Below are positions 1-8,253 of a stretch of 49,355 nt of DNA, piece by piece; position 1 is the first letter of the stretch, and the number at the start of each line of letters is the position of its first letter. Under the pieces are notes generated by a model. That model did not search any database. It was not told the DNA's origin and was given only the letters and a program-made list of their open reading frames with translations. The translations under genes were made by a program, and so were the position numbers. The DNA comes from Agathobacter sp. GTDB lineage: Bacteria > Bacillota > Clostridia > Lachnospirales > Lachnospiraceae. The DNA lies in assembly GCA_017481285.1 (NCBI GenBank), contig JAFUPI010000024.1, positions 1 to 49,355 of the forward strand, read 5' to 3'.

Positions 1-1754
1 CCCATGGCTTTTAAAGCCGCAATGGTATCACCAGTGATTTCATACTTGCAACCGGTTTCATATTCGATACCTTTGGCATTTCCATTGTCATAAATACGTG
101 CACAGTCTATTGCATCCTGTAAATTCATTCCATGGTCAATTACCTTGGAAATGACCTGTACTACCGTCGTATAAATACGAAGACCAGCTGGAGTTCCCAA
201 TGTCATATAAGGAGAACCATCCGCTTTCAAAATAATCGTAGGACTCATAGAACTGAGAGGATGCTTCTTTCCCTGTACACAGTTTACGCTGTTTGGATCC
301 GTAGAGAAATCATGCATCTCATCGTTTAGTACAAAACCATATCCCGGAATTGCCACGCAACTACCGAAGCTGCATTCCAGTGTCTGAGTTACGGTAACAA
401 TATTTCCATACTTGTCTGCCACTGAAAATGATGTGGTAGAATCATGCACATACTCCGTTGGATCTCCTGCCATCCATGATTGAGAAGTATTGGTAATCTT
501 ATCTGCGATTGTCTTTGCATAGGCCTTATCGGTAAGACCAGATAAAGGTACATCCTCTACAAAATCGGTATCTGCCATATAAGCCTCTCGGTCTGCAAAG
601 GTAGCCTTAAGTGTTTCGCTCCAAAGATGAAGATATTCTGCAGAATTTACCTTCATACTTCCTACATCAAAATTCTCCAGGATATTCAAAATCTGCACAA
701 TATGTGTTCCACCAGAAGAAGGTGGTGGACAGGATATCACCTGGTATCCACGATAAGTTCCTGTAACTGGCTCACGTAGATTGGCAGAATAATTATCCAA
801 ATCCTCCTGTGTCATTACACCACCATATTTTTTAATCTCAGCCAGCATTGCATTTGCAACCTCACCTTTATAAAAAGCATCTGCACCATTTTCCGCAATT
901 AAGGTTAAGGTCTTTGCCAAATCTGGATTCGAAAACTCTTCACCAGTTTTATATGGTGCACCATTCGCCTTTAAATAATAGTTTCTAATCGCATCATATT
1001 TCTGAATCGATGCTAATTTTTCCACAGTCTGGTTGTATTGAAAGCTTCCTACATAAAAACCACGGCTGGCAAGTTCTATCGCAGGAGTCATAATGGCTTT
1101 GCGGGTCAACACACCAGAACCATACTTCTCCAATGCCAGTTCCATACCTGCAACAGTGCCCGGTACTGCAATCGCAAGTCCGCCTAACTGATTGGCAGTT
1201 CCATTGTTTTTTACATTTCCATTGGAATCCAGCCATGTATAAGCATTCTGTGCGGCAGGTGCAACTTCACGGAAATCAATAAATGCATCTTCTCCATCCG
1301 CGGTATGTATCAGCATGAAGCCGCCACCACCAATTCCCGAGGACTGTGGTTCTACGACACCAAGTGCATACGATACGGCAATCGCAGCATCAATCGCGTT
1401 TCCACCTGCTTTCAGCACTGCCAGTCCCGCCTGCGATGCATAAACGTTAGCTGTAGCTACCATGCCATTTGTACCTGTTGCAGAACGGTCACTTCGAATT
1501 AGGTTTCCATTCGCATCTACTGAAGACCAAATCAAGTCCACTACACCAGTTCCACCGTCATCAATACTGACATAATCAATCTGAGGCTCTGGCTTTTCTG
1601 TTATCTCTGATTCACTTGTAGTATCTTCACTTCCCTGCGTTTCACTATTTACAACATTCTCTGAATTTTCTGTGTTCTTGGAATCCCCGTTTCCACAGGC
1701 AACACAAGAAAATGCCATAACACAGGCAAGTAATAATGCAATTATCTTTTTCAT
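1..1754 (-). CDS. ggt: gamma-glutamyltransferase lipoprotein, C-terminus cut by window edge
   Basis: The frame is open from the ATG at 1754 to the left edge (about 584 residues) with no stop in the window. It starts with a lipoprotein signal (hydrophobic run, then CVAC with the lipid-bearing Cys near residue 20) and an acidic, Ser/Thr/Asn-rich linker, so the enzyme should be anchored outside the membrane. The GGT fold shows in SSGIGGGG (residues about 137-144) and in the autocleavage site D-S-T-T-S-F-S-V, where the first Thr of TTSFS (about residue 440) should become the N-terminal nucleophile of the small subunit; PPPSSGG and GTPAG also match. Compared with the usual small subunit, roughly 45 residues are missing. 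The family cleaves gamma-glutamyl bonds of glutathione, polyglutamate and peptides. It is the last visible gene of the Dlt-like operon, 24 bases after the adenylation gene. Confidence 0.93.
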   Translation of the reverse strand, partial: MKKIIALLLACVMAFSCVACGNGDSKNTENSENVVNSETQGSEDTTSESEITEKPEPQIDYVSIDDGGTGVVDLIWSSVDANGNLIRSDRSATGTNGMVATANVYASQAGLAVLKAGGNAIDAAIAVSYALGVVEPQSSGIGGGGFMLIHTADGEDAFIDFREVAPAAQNAYTWLDSNGNVKNNGTANQLGGLAIAVPGTVAGMELALEKYGSGVLTRKAIMTPAIELASRGFYVGSFQYNQTVEKLASIQKYDAIRNYYLKANGAPYKTGEEFSNPDLAKTLTLIAENGADAFYKGEVANAMLAEIKKYGGVMTQEDLDNYSANLREPVTGTYRGYQVISCPPPSSGGTHIVQILNILENFDVGSMKVNSAEYLHLWSETLKATFADREAYMADTDFVEDVPLSGLTDKAYAKTIADKITNTSQSWMAGDPTEYVHDSTTSFSVADKYGNIVTVTQTLECSFGSCVAIPGYGFVLNDEMHDFSTDPNSVNCVQGKKHPLSSMSPTIILKADGSPYMTLGTPAGLRIYTTVVQVISKVIDHGMNLQDAIDCARIYDNGNAKGIEYETGCKYEITGDTIAALKAM

Positions 1755-1778
1755 CGTTTTACCTTTAAATCCCAGCAT

Positions 1779-3272
1779 CTATTTTGCACTGTAAATTCGT
1801 TTTAATTCCACTCGGTCGATTTTTCCATTCGCATTCAGCGGAACTTTATCAATCAATACAATTCGGTTTGGCACCATGTAAGAGGATAGCTTCTCTGTAA
1901 GTGCTGCCTTAATCTGTGGCCCAGCTAATTCACTATCTGGTGCACATTCACAATAAAGTACGATTCGTTTTTTGTCACTGTCATAGATACATCCGCATTT
2001 TTCGATTCCATCTAAGCTAAGTGCTGCAACCTCGATTTCCCCAAGCTCAATGCGGTGTCCCATATGTTTAATCTGGAAATCCTTACGGGAGGTAAATACC
2101 AAATCTCCATTCTCATTATAGAAAGCAATATCACCGGTTTTAAAGTAGCGTCTTTCACCAGTTCCATCCAAATCTACTGTCACAAAAGAGTTTTCGGTCT
2201 TTTCTTTATCTCCATAGTATTCCTTAGCAAGAGCCTTGGAAGAAAGATAAATTTCTCCACTTACCTTCTGCTCCGTAATCACTTTACCCGTTTCCTGCTC
2301 TACCAATACAATCTTGCAGTTGGAAAGTGGTTTTCCCATTGGAAGGGATTCCGTATCCGCAAATACATCCTCCTTTTTCACTTCGTAATACAAACAAATA
2401 CCCGCAATTTCCGATGAACCATATAGATTTACATAGGTCAAATCCGGCATCTCTTTACGCCATTTATTTAACTGCTTCATTGGAAATACTTCTCCAACGA
2501 AAAATACATTCTTCAATGTCGTAGGCTTGATATCTGCAAATACATTTAACTGTGTCAGTAAAGATAAGGCAGAAGGTACCCACGAAATTGTCCCTACCTG
2601 CTTCTCATTCAAATATTCCACCAATTTCACCGGCATAGAAAACAAAGAAGTCGGAATAATCTGCATTGTTGCCCTATTTTTCAAGCATAGATATATATCC
2701 TTCGCCGATGCATCAAAGAAGAATGGAGTCTGATTTCCTAATATTTCATGTTCCGCATAAGGATAAGTCGCAGAAAATGCTTCTACATAGTCAATCATAG
2801 CACCATGGGTCTTCAAACCGCCCTTTGGCACACCTGTAGAACCAGAAGTAAATATTAAATACAATGCCTGATCCTGTGCATCCGCATCATAAGCATATTC
2901 CAATGCCTCTTCTGAAATACCATCTTCTGTAAGCACTTCCGAAATATCTTCAATCGAAAGCAACAGTTCCATTCCCGACTGCTCGATAATGTGATTTTTC
3001 TTTTCTTCCTTCAGTTCAGGGTCTACTGGTACATAGAAATTTCCACTGTACAAAGTTCCCATGAAAAGAATCAGTGTATACTTATCTCTTCCTGCAACCA
3101 CACCAATCGGTTTATTGGTATTATGATAGCCTTTTTCCATAAGAAAAAGGCCCACTTTTCTCGCCAAATCGCGATATTCTCTATATGTAAGTTTTCCGTT
3201 GCCGTCTTCTAAAGCAATCCTGTCCGGATTCACTTTTGCAGCATTTTCCAAATAATCTAATACGTTCATCAT
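1779..3272 (-). CDS. DltA-like amino acid adenylation enzyme (ANL superfamily)
   Basis: A 497-residue stand-alone adenylation enzyme, the usual size of D-alanine:carrier-protein ligase. Visible motifs in order are the phosphate loop TSGSTGVPKGG, FFFDASAKDIY (the Asp that in this family contacts the substrate amino group), NLYGSSE in place of the usual YGPTE, GHRIELGEIE near the C-terminal hinge, and NANGKIDR with the catalytic Lys. Such enzymes activate an amino acid with ATP and load it onto a carrier protein, here presumably the one at 6443-6673. The FCGE motif of DltA reads FVGE here, so the amino acid may not be D-alanine. The start overlaps the stop of the lipoprotein gene by one base (TAATG), so the two are translationally coupled. 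The adenylating role is well supported; the substrate is unknown. Confidence 0.88.
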   Translation of the reverse strand: MMNVLDYLENAAKVNPDRIALEDGNGKLTYREYRDLARKVGLFLMEKGYHNTNKPIGVVAGRDKYTLILFMGTLYSGNFYVPVDPELKEEKKNHIIEQSGMELLLSIEDISEVLTEDGISEEALEYAYDADAQDQALYLIFTSGSTGVPKGGLKTHGAMIDYVEAFSATYPYAEHEILGNQTPFFFDASAKDIYLCLKNRATMQIIPTSLFSMPVKLVEYLNEKQVGTISWVPSALSLLTQLNVFADIKPTTLKNVFFVGEVFPMKQLNKWRKEMPDLTYVNLYGSSEIAGICLYYEVKKEDVFADTESLPMGKPLSNCKIVLVEQETGKVITEQKVSGEIYLSSKALAKEYYGDKEKTENSFVTVDLDGTGERRYFKTGDIAFYNENGDLVFTSRKDFQIKHMGHRIELGEIEVAALSLDGIEKCGCIYDSDKKRIVLYCECAPDSELAGPQIKAALTEKLSSYMVPNRIVLIDKVPLNANGKIDRVELKRIYSAK

Positions 3273-3799
3273 TAATTATAATCAACCTTTGTCTGATACT
3301 CGATAGAAACGATTTCGTCATTCTCAACGATAAAATAAAGACATCCGTTTCCTTTTTCGTAAGTATATTCGTTACCATTTACTGTTGTTGCTTCACCATA
3401 TGCTTTGATCATATCGTCTTTCGACATATAAAGTGAAATTCCTTCTGTTGTCTTTACAAGGTCATCCTTAAAATAGATCGATGCAACCATATCCTTGCCA
3501 TCCTTTGGATAGGTATCTAACTGGAAGCTGGAATATGTATAGAATTTGTCCATACCATCAAATGCACAGCTGGCTGCTTCGTAATAAGCCACTGGCTCAC
3601 CCAGTTTTCCTACTACACTTTCAATATCTTCATTTACAGAAATTTCCATACCATCATAGGTAAATACATAGCTTGCATCATTTGTGGCATTATTTTCAGA
3701 ATTATTATTTCCTGTGTTTCCACTATTATCTCCGCCACCACAAGCACACAAAACTACACAACTTACTGCAAGTAATAAGGTTAATAATATCTTTTTCAT
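3272..3799 (-). CDS. small lipoprotein of the Dlt-like operon
   Basis: A 175-residue protein with a lipoprotein signal (MKKILLTLLL... with LCAC; Cys near residue 19) followed by a Gly/Asn/Ser linker. The mature part holds two short similar units, one around VVGKLGEP and one around KDDMIKAYGEA, each followed by an aromatic stretch. This pattern resembles BamE/SmpA-like modules, but I cannot assign a family. It sits between the SGNH gene (ATGA overlap) and the adenylation gene (TAATG overlap). That tight coupling suggests it is a structural or substrate-handling part of the same envelope machinery, exposed on the outer face of the membrane. Its function is unknown. Confidence 0.85.
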   Translation of the reverse strand: MKKILLTLLLAVSCVVLCACGGGDNSGNTGNNNSENNATNDASYVFTYDGMEISVNEDIESVVGKLGEPVAYYEAASCAFDGMDKFYTYSSFQLDTYPKDGKDMVASIYFKDDLVKTTEGISLYMSKDDMIKAYGEATTVNGNEYTYEKGNGCLYFIVENDEIVSIEYQTKVDYN

Positions 3800-4836
3800 T
3801 GTTTTTTCGCTGCCTCCTCTGCAATCGCATCTTCAATCGCTTTCTTATACGCTTCTAATTTTGGTTCCCAAACAGATACATAGGCTTCCTCATCTCTGTG
3901 ATCTGTTATGCCATGATCCTCTAACAACTTCGCACCTATGTAGTCAGACATTTTTTCTGCACCCGAAAGGTTCATATGCATACCTGCATCATAAGTATCA
4001 GTTGTATAATCGATTCCAATCTCCTCTGCCAGTTCTAAGAAATTGTAATAGGTAATATCATACTCTTCTGCATAAGCATCTACCTGTGCTTCCCATTCAT
4101 CATACCAATGTGGGAAAAGACTAGGTGCTTTTACAAAAACAAGTTCGATTCCTTTTTCATCACAAAGCTCACGCATCTTATCCAAATATTCCATCGGATA
4201 ATCCGCGAACTGGTAGTTCGCCAGTCTCTTTGGCTCTGGAATTGATGTTACTGGTCTAACATCTACTCTCAAGTAGTACCCCTCAAAAGTTACAGGGTCT
4301 TTGTGGAACAAATATTCAAAATCTTCCGCTGTCAATTCACTCCATCTGGTATGATAGCGAAGAATTGGAAAAACATAATCCAAGGCATTCTCATCCTCTG
4401 TCATAGATGCCTGAATGGAATTCCATTTTGCAGATGACCAGCGCATACCATCAATGGTCATGCGATTATAGGCTTCGTTCTCTGGCCCTGCATGCATGAG
4501 TGACATAATATTGAACACGACAACCTCTGGGGTCTCGTATTGCAAAGTATCCTCCAGCAGATAATAAGACTGCCAGATGAGCTGCTGTGCACTACCGCGC
4601 ACATAACTGCTGATTCCGTATTTCTCCCAAAGTCTGCATGGAGAAATATTTTCATACACCTCACAATCACCCAAAAACAGGACATCGTGATTTTTCTCAG
4701 AATCATAGTATTCTTCTATCATCGCACCTTCGATAATATCGGTCATATATTTCGGTGTCAAAAGCTCCTGTAAAAAGGCCAGCACCAAAACGACCACCAC
4801 TATCGTTGGCAGAATCTTTTGTAACACTTTTTTCAT
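3796..4836 (-). CDS. SGNH-fold extracellular transferase, DltD/AlgX-like, with Cys at the nucleophile position
   Basis: A 346-residue protein with one N-terminal membrane segment (about residues 8-24) and an exported domain. The first SGNH block reads FLGDCEVYENISP: Cys58 stands where Ser is usual in GDS-type enzymes. The last block shows D283-x3-H287 (DAGMH), the usual catalytic Asp/His arrangement, followed by NLSG. RGSAQQ and the hydrophobic strand VVVFNIMSLM fit blocks II and III. In the Dlt pathway and its relatives such a protein takes the acyl group from the shuttle tyrosine and passes it to the surface polymer. Position right after the MBOAT gene (11-base gap) supports this. If Cys58 is the nucleophile the intermediate would be a thioester rather than a Ser ester. 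A non-catalytic role is possible. Confidence 0.8.
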   Translation of the reverse strand: MKKVLQKILPTIVVVVLVLAFLQELLTPKYMTDIIEGAMIEEYYDSEKNHDVLFLGDCEVYENISPCRLWEKYGISSYVRGSAQQLIWQSYYLLEDTLQYETPEVVVFNIMSLMHAGPENEAYNRMTIDGMRWSSAKWNSIQASMTEDENALDYVFPILRYHTRWSELTAEDFEYLFHKDPVTFEGYYLRVDVRPVTSIPEPKRLANYQFADYPMEYLDKMRELCDEKGIELVFVKAPSLFPHWYDEWEAQVDAYAEEYDITYYNFLELAEEIGIDYTTDTYDAGMHMNLSGAEKMSDYIGAKLLEDHGITDHRDEEAYVSVWEPKLEAYKKAIEDAIAEEAAKKQ

Positions 4837-4847
4837 TTCATGTCTCC

Positions 4848-6440
4848 TTAGAACTGATTATATATAAATGAGCTTTCATCATAGCCCTGACCATAAGCAC
4901 CTGCTAAAAGCACTACTACAAAAAGTGTCAGCCAGATAGCCGCACGAGCAGGATATGGCAATGCCAAAATACGCTCCCTCACCTGTTTTCTTCTCTGTAA
5001 CATACTAACCGTAAAGATTAATACTACACCAAATAAAATAATCAGATAATCCGTTCCATTCAGTCCAAGTTCTAACATAGAGCCATCCCAAAGTGCTGAA
5101 ATGTTCCATGTGGTAAACATACTGAAAAACATCTTGATGGTAACTGTTACATCACGGTAGCAGTCAAACATTCGAAGTGCACTCATAAGAAGAATGGTTC
5201 GTATTACACAAAATGTTTTGTACCAAAGCTTTCCTTCCACATCAAAACGATTGTGGAATTTTACATACAATGGTGACAATTCCTGTGAAATCAAAATAAC
5301 AACACAGTTTGCCAAGCCCCAAACGATAAAGTTCCAGCTTGCGCCATGCCAGATACCAGTGGTAAACCAAACAAGAATCGTTGCAAGATAAACTGGTACA
5401 CGTTTTCCAATATTTTCACCAAGAACCTGTCTCGCCTTCTTGGAAAGCTTCAACATAAATCCAGATACGGAAATTGGATAGAATATGTAATCTGTAAACC
5501 AGCTTCCCATGGTCATATGCCATCTATTCCAGTATTCCTTGATATTCTTGGAGAAATAAGGACGCATAAAGTTTTCTTTCACTTTAATTCCCATGGTTTC
5601 TGCAATACCGATGGTAATATCAATTCCACCTGTAAAGTCCGCATATAACTGAATTGCATAAAACATCATTGCCACAAAGAAATATACCCCTGGGTAATTC
5701 TCTGGTGCAGCAAGCAAGGTCTTTAATCCAATTAACACACGGTCTGCAATTACCAGTTTCTTAAAATATCCCCAAAGAATTCTCTGTAACCCGAAAGCTA
5801 CCACCTTGGTATCAAACTTATGCTCTGCATATAAGGTTTCTGACAAATCATTATATCTGCTGATTGGTCCCTGTGATAGCTGTGGAAAAAATCCAACAAA
5901 CAAAGCAAATTTCCCATAGCTGTTCTGGGCTTCATACTTTTCATTGTACACATCTACCAGATAACCAACTGTCTGGAAGGTGTAGAAAGAAATTCCCAAT
6001 GGCATAATAATATCCAAATAAGAAATGGGCTCCATATTGGACACGCTGGTAATAATGCCATTGATATTTTCAATGATAAAGTTCGTATATTTGATCCCTA
6101 TCAAAAGACCCAAATCAACCAATAATGCCAGGTGTAAAAACAATCTCTGTTTTTTCTTAACACCCTCTTTATATGCCTTTTTGGCCTCTCTGTCCAAGGT
6201 CGTTTTGTTCTCTTTTAAATACGCAGTTTTCTCCTGCGAAAGTCTGCTTATCTTCTTTGCAGCCAGATAAGTTGTCAAGGTTGTTATACTAATAAAAATC
6301 AGATAGGAAGGATCCGCACTGAAATAGAGCAGATAACTCGCTCCTAATAAGAACATCCATTGAAAACGCTTTGGTATACTGTAATAAATAACTACTACCG
6401 CTGCTACTGCAAGAATAAATTCATACGATGTAAAACTCAT
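4848..6440 (-). CDS. MBOAT O-acyltransferase, AlgI/DltB-like, with fused C-terminal acyl-shuttle motif
   Basis: A 530-residue multi-pass membrane protein. The MBOAT signature is clear: GISFYTFQ, FFPQLSQGPISR, YADFTGG, then EYWNRWHMTMGSW and TGIWHGASWNF with the conserved His365. The length is closer to AlgI than to DltB. The protein ends in F-I-Y-N-Q-F (residues 525-530), matching the FxYxxF hexapeptide described as the extracytoplasmic acyl shuttle in Dlt-type systems, here fused to the MBOAT instead of carried by a DltX microprotein. The predicted job is to move an aminoacyl group from the carrier protein (6443-6673) across the membrane to Tyr527 and on to the SGNH partner (3796-4836). It starts two bases after the carrier-protein stop codon. 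Confidence 0.93.
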   Translation of the reverse strand: MSFTSYEFILAVAAVVVIYYSIPKRFQWMFLLGASYLLYFSADPSYLIFISITTLTTYLAAKKISRLSQEKTAYLKENKTTLDREAKKAYKEGVKKKQRLFLHLALLVDLGLLIGIKYTNFIIENINGIITSVSNMEPISYLDIIMPLGISFYTFQTVGYLVDVYNEKYEAQNSYGKFALFVGFFPQLSQGPISRYNDLSETLYAEHKFDTKVVAFGLQRILWGYFKKLVIADRVLIGLKTLLAAPENYPGVYFFVAMMFYAIQLYADFTGGIDITIGIAETMGIKVKENFMRPYFSKNIKEYWNRWHMTMGSWFTDYIFYPISVSGFMLKLSKKARQVLGENIGKRVPVYLATILVWFTTGIWHGASWNFIVWGLANCVVILISQELSPLYVKFHNRFDVEGKLWYKTFCVIRTILLMSALRMFDCYRDVTVTIKMFFSMFTTWNISALWDGSMLELGLNGTDYLIILFGVVLIFTVSMLQRRKQVRERILALPYPARAAIWLTLFVVVLLAGAYGQGYDESSFIYNQF

Positions 6441-6442
6441 CC

Positions 6443-6673
6443 TTATTCTCCGTCTTCTAATCTTTCAATCATAGCCCAAAGTGCCTGTGCGGAATTGAAG
6501 TTCTCAGGAATAATTTCTTTTGCAGGAACAACAACATCAAAGGTATCTGCAATTTCAGAAATAATAGTGATGATATCAAAAGAGTCCAAAATCGCACTGT
6601 CAATCAAATGTTCTTCTGTTTCAAAATCTACTTCTGGGTGAAGGTCTGTTAAAATTTCAAGTAATTCGTTCAT
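6443..6673 (-). CDS. DltC-like acyl/aminoacyl carrier protein
   Basis: A 76-residue acidic helical protein of typical carrier length. The phosphopantetheine site is ILDSFDII with Ser31, close to the LDSFD of DltC. It should be loaded by the adenylation enzyme at 1779-3272 and docked by the MBOAT encoded immediately downstream. Its start is 13 bases after the transglutaminase stop, with a GGAG-type ribosome site. Assignment as a carrier protein is firm. That the cargo is an amino acid rather than a fatty acid is inferred from the DltA-like ligase in the same operon. Confidence 0.92.
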   Translation of the reverse strand: MNELLEILTDLHPEVDFETEEHLIDSAILDSFDIITIISEIADTFDVVVPAKEIIPENFNSAQALWAMIERLEDGE

Positions 6674-6686
6674 TTTTTATCTCCTT

Positions 6687-8117
6687 TTACTGTATCTTTG
6701 GATATTTATCTCTTGTAAAATTGTGGGAACCGCCATGACCATTGGAATACTCCAAAATCTGCGCATCCGTCCACATGAAAAACCATGTTCCATCAGCTCG
6801 TCTTGTTGGATCGAAATGGTAATATCCCTCTCCTAAATCCAACAACAACCACCAGTGATTGTTTTGAGTGGTCCAATCTGCTTTTTCTTTGGTAATAACC
6901 AATGGCTCAAGTCCGATACGCTCCAGCAATACTTTCGCTGTTGCAGCGTAGGTGAAACAATCACCACGTCTCTTTACCATTCCATCATACGCACCTTGTA
7001 ACCAGTCTCCCTTTGGAGAATCGTTTACATAACCAATACTGCTTCTGGTCCACTTATAAATCGCATATGCCTTTTCACGCAAGGTCATGGAATCATTTAT
7101 AATACTTGCAAGAATATTATCTGCATAGCCATTGATTTCATCTAAGGTATGACCGCCTGTAGAAGGTTCTACTACTTTTACAGTAATATCTTTCGATGTC
7201 GTATTTCCAGACAAATCTGTTGCCGTACAATGCACCACATAACTTCCTACTGTACTTAAATTCACTGCAGAATTGTCAATCTCTAAAGCAATATCAGCAG
7301 CTGCATCGCAGTTATCTTCCACACGAATGCTTTTTTTGTAAGAAATCGTGCCGTTTTTATCTACCTGAATGTAGGATGTATGAATGGTTGGTGCCGTGGT
7401 ATCTTCTACCACTAATGTCACATTTTCAACGATCCCCTGCACCTGTATTTGTATCGAATGTTCTCCTACGGTTGACAAAATCGTTTTATCTGGTTCGGTT
7501 ACGTAAGAAGCCTCAATATGATCATCTAACACAAATACATTGGCTGGTGGAAGTTCGCTGCCGCCTTCTATTGTATAACTTGAAACAACACCTTTTACAA
7601 TAAGTTCCGTATTTTGCGAGGTACTATTATTATGAGCATCGGTGGCCTTTATCGTAACAGTCTGGCTGCCTAGCTTGGTCGTATCCGGTGCAGTCACAAA
7701 GCTGTATGTAACCTTTGTCGCATCATTACAGTTTAAAACCAAATCTTCCGGCTTGCATTCCTCACCATAATTTACTGAAAGCTCCTGCAAAGTGATTTCT
7801 GGCTGCGTTGTATCCACTACGTCTACGGTAACATTCATTGGAATGAGTCCCCATATCTTCACCAAACATTTATAGGTTCCAACTTCATTTGTATTAATTT
7901 CTCCTGCAACTGTGGAATAAGCCTTAAACTCCTTTTTCCACACAGTGTTTACATCAAATGAATTTCCTGCTTCAGATGTTACGTGAAAATTAAAGTTTGA
8001 TATTAAAAAAATACTTGCTGCAATTATCACCACAGCCAATGCCAAGGTCACACCGCCTATGGCATAATATTTCTTTATATTTTCCTTATCTTTTATGTAT
8101 TTTTCTATAAGTTCCAT
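6687..8117 (-). CDS. membrane-anchored Ig-like repeat / transglutaminase-like protein
   Basis: A 476-residue protein with a short cytoplasmic head, one membrane segment (about 18-42) and a long extracellular part. Several Ig-like/HYR-like beta modules follow, with repeated DTT(Q/A)P signatures and endings such as LGSQTVTIKATD, VGEHSIQIQV and VGSYVVHCTATD. A C-terminal transglutaminase-like domain has Cys387 (RRGDCFTYA), His421 (NNHWW) and Asp436 (FDPTR), so the papain-like triad is complete. The family includes proteases, amidases and cross-linking enzymes. It is the first gene of the operon, with an AAGGGG ribosome site, so it may act on the same wall polymer or protein that the Dlt-like genes modify. 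Confidence 0.88.
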   Translation of the reverse strand: MELIEKYIKDKENIKKYYAIGGVTLALAVVIIAASIFLISNFNFHVTSEAGNSFDVNTVWKKEFKAYSTVAGEINTNEVGTYKCLVKIWGLIPMNVTVDVVDTTQPEITLQELSVNYGEECKPEDLVLNCNDATKVTYSFVTAPDTTKLGSQTVTIKATDAHNNSTSQNTELIVKGVVSSYTIEGGSELPPANVFVLDDHIEASYVTEPDKTILSTVGEHSIQIQVQGIVENVTLVVEDTTAPTIHTSYIQVDKNGTISYKKSIRVEDNCDAAADIALEIDNSAVNLSTVGSYVVHCTATDLSGNTTSKDITVKVVEPSTGGHTLDEINGYADNILASIINDSMTLREKAYAIYKWTRSSIGYVNDSPKGDWLQGAYDGMVKRRGDCFTYAATAKVLLERIGLEPLVITKEKADWTTQNNHWWLLLDLGEGYYHFDPTRRADGTWFFMWTDAQILEYSNGHGGSHNFTRDKYPKIQ

Positions 8118-8203
8118 GATGCACCCCTTAATTGCTCATACGTATACATAGTATACTTTATCACATTCGACGTTTATCGACAATATTCTTTTTCCACAAA
8201 AAT
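8118..8203 (-). promoter_or_regulatory. likely promoter region of the Dlt-like operon
   Basis: This gap lies between the terminator of the GGDEF gene and the first gene of the Dlt-like operon, so a promoter is expected. Two weak sigma-A-like pairs can be read on the minus strand: TTGTCG with a 17-base spacer to TAAAGT, or a TATACT -10 a few bases downstream with no clear -35. GTATAC occurs twice, three bases apart, just downstream and could be an operator. I cannot choose between these. Confidence 0.35.
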
Positions 8204-8233
8204 AACGGCATAATCACTTTCGATTACGCCGTT
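8204..8233 (-). terminator. rho-independent terminator after the GGDEF gene
   Basis: On the minus strand AACGGCGTAATC pairs with GATTATGCCGTT (12 pairs including one G-T) across a six-base loop and is followed by ATTTTTG. It lies 20 bases past the stop of the diguanylate cyclase gene and separates the signalling genes from the Dlt-like operon. Confidence 0.85.
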
Positions 8234-8253
8234 TTCTATAAAGGTATTCCTTT

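Noticed and set aside
994..1236. 80-codon minus-strand frame inside the gamma-glutamyltransferase region
   Set aside because: The GGT frame is open from 1754 through this region, with its conserved motifs before and after in one frame, so this is a shadow frame and not evidence of a frameshift.
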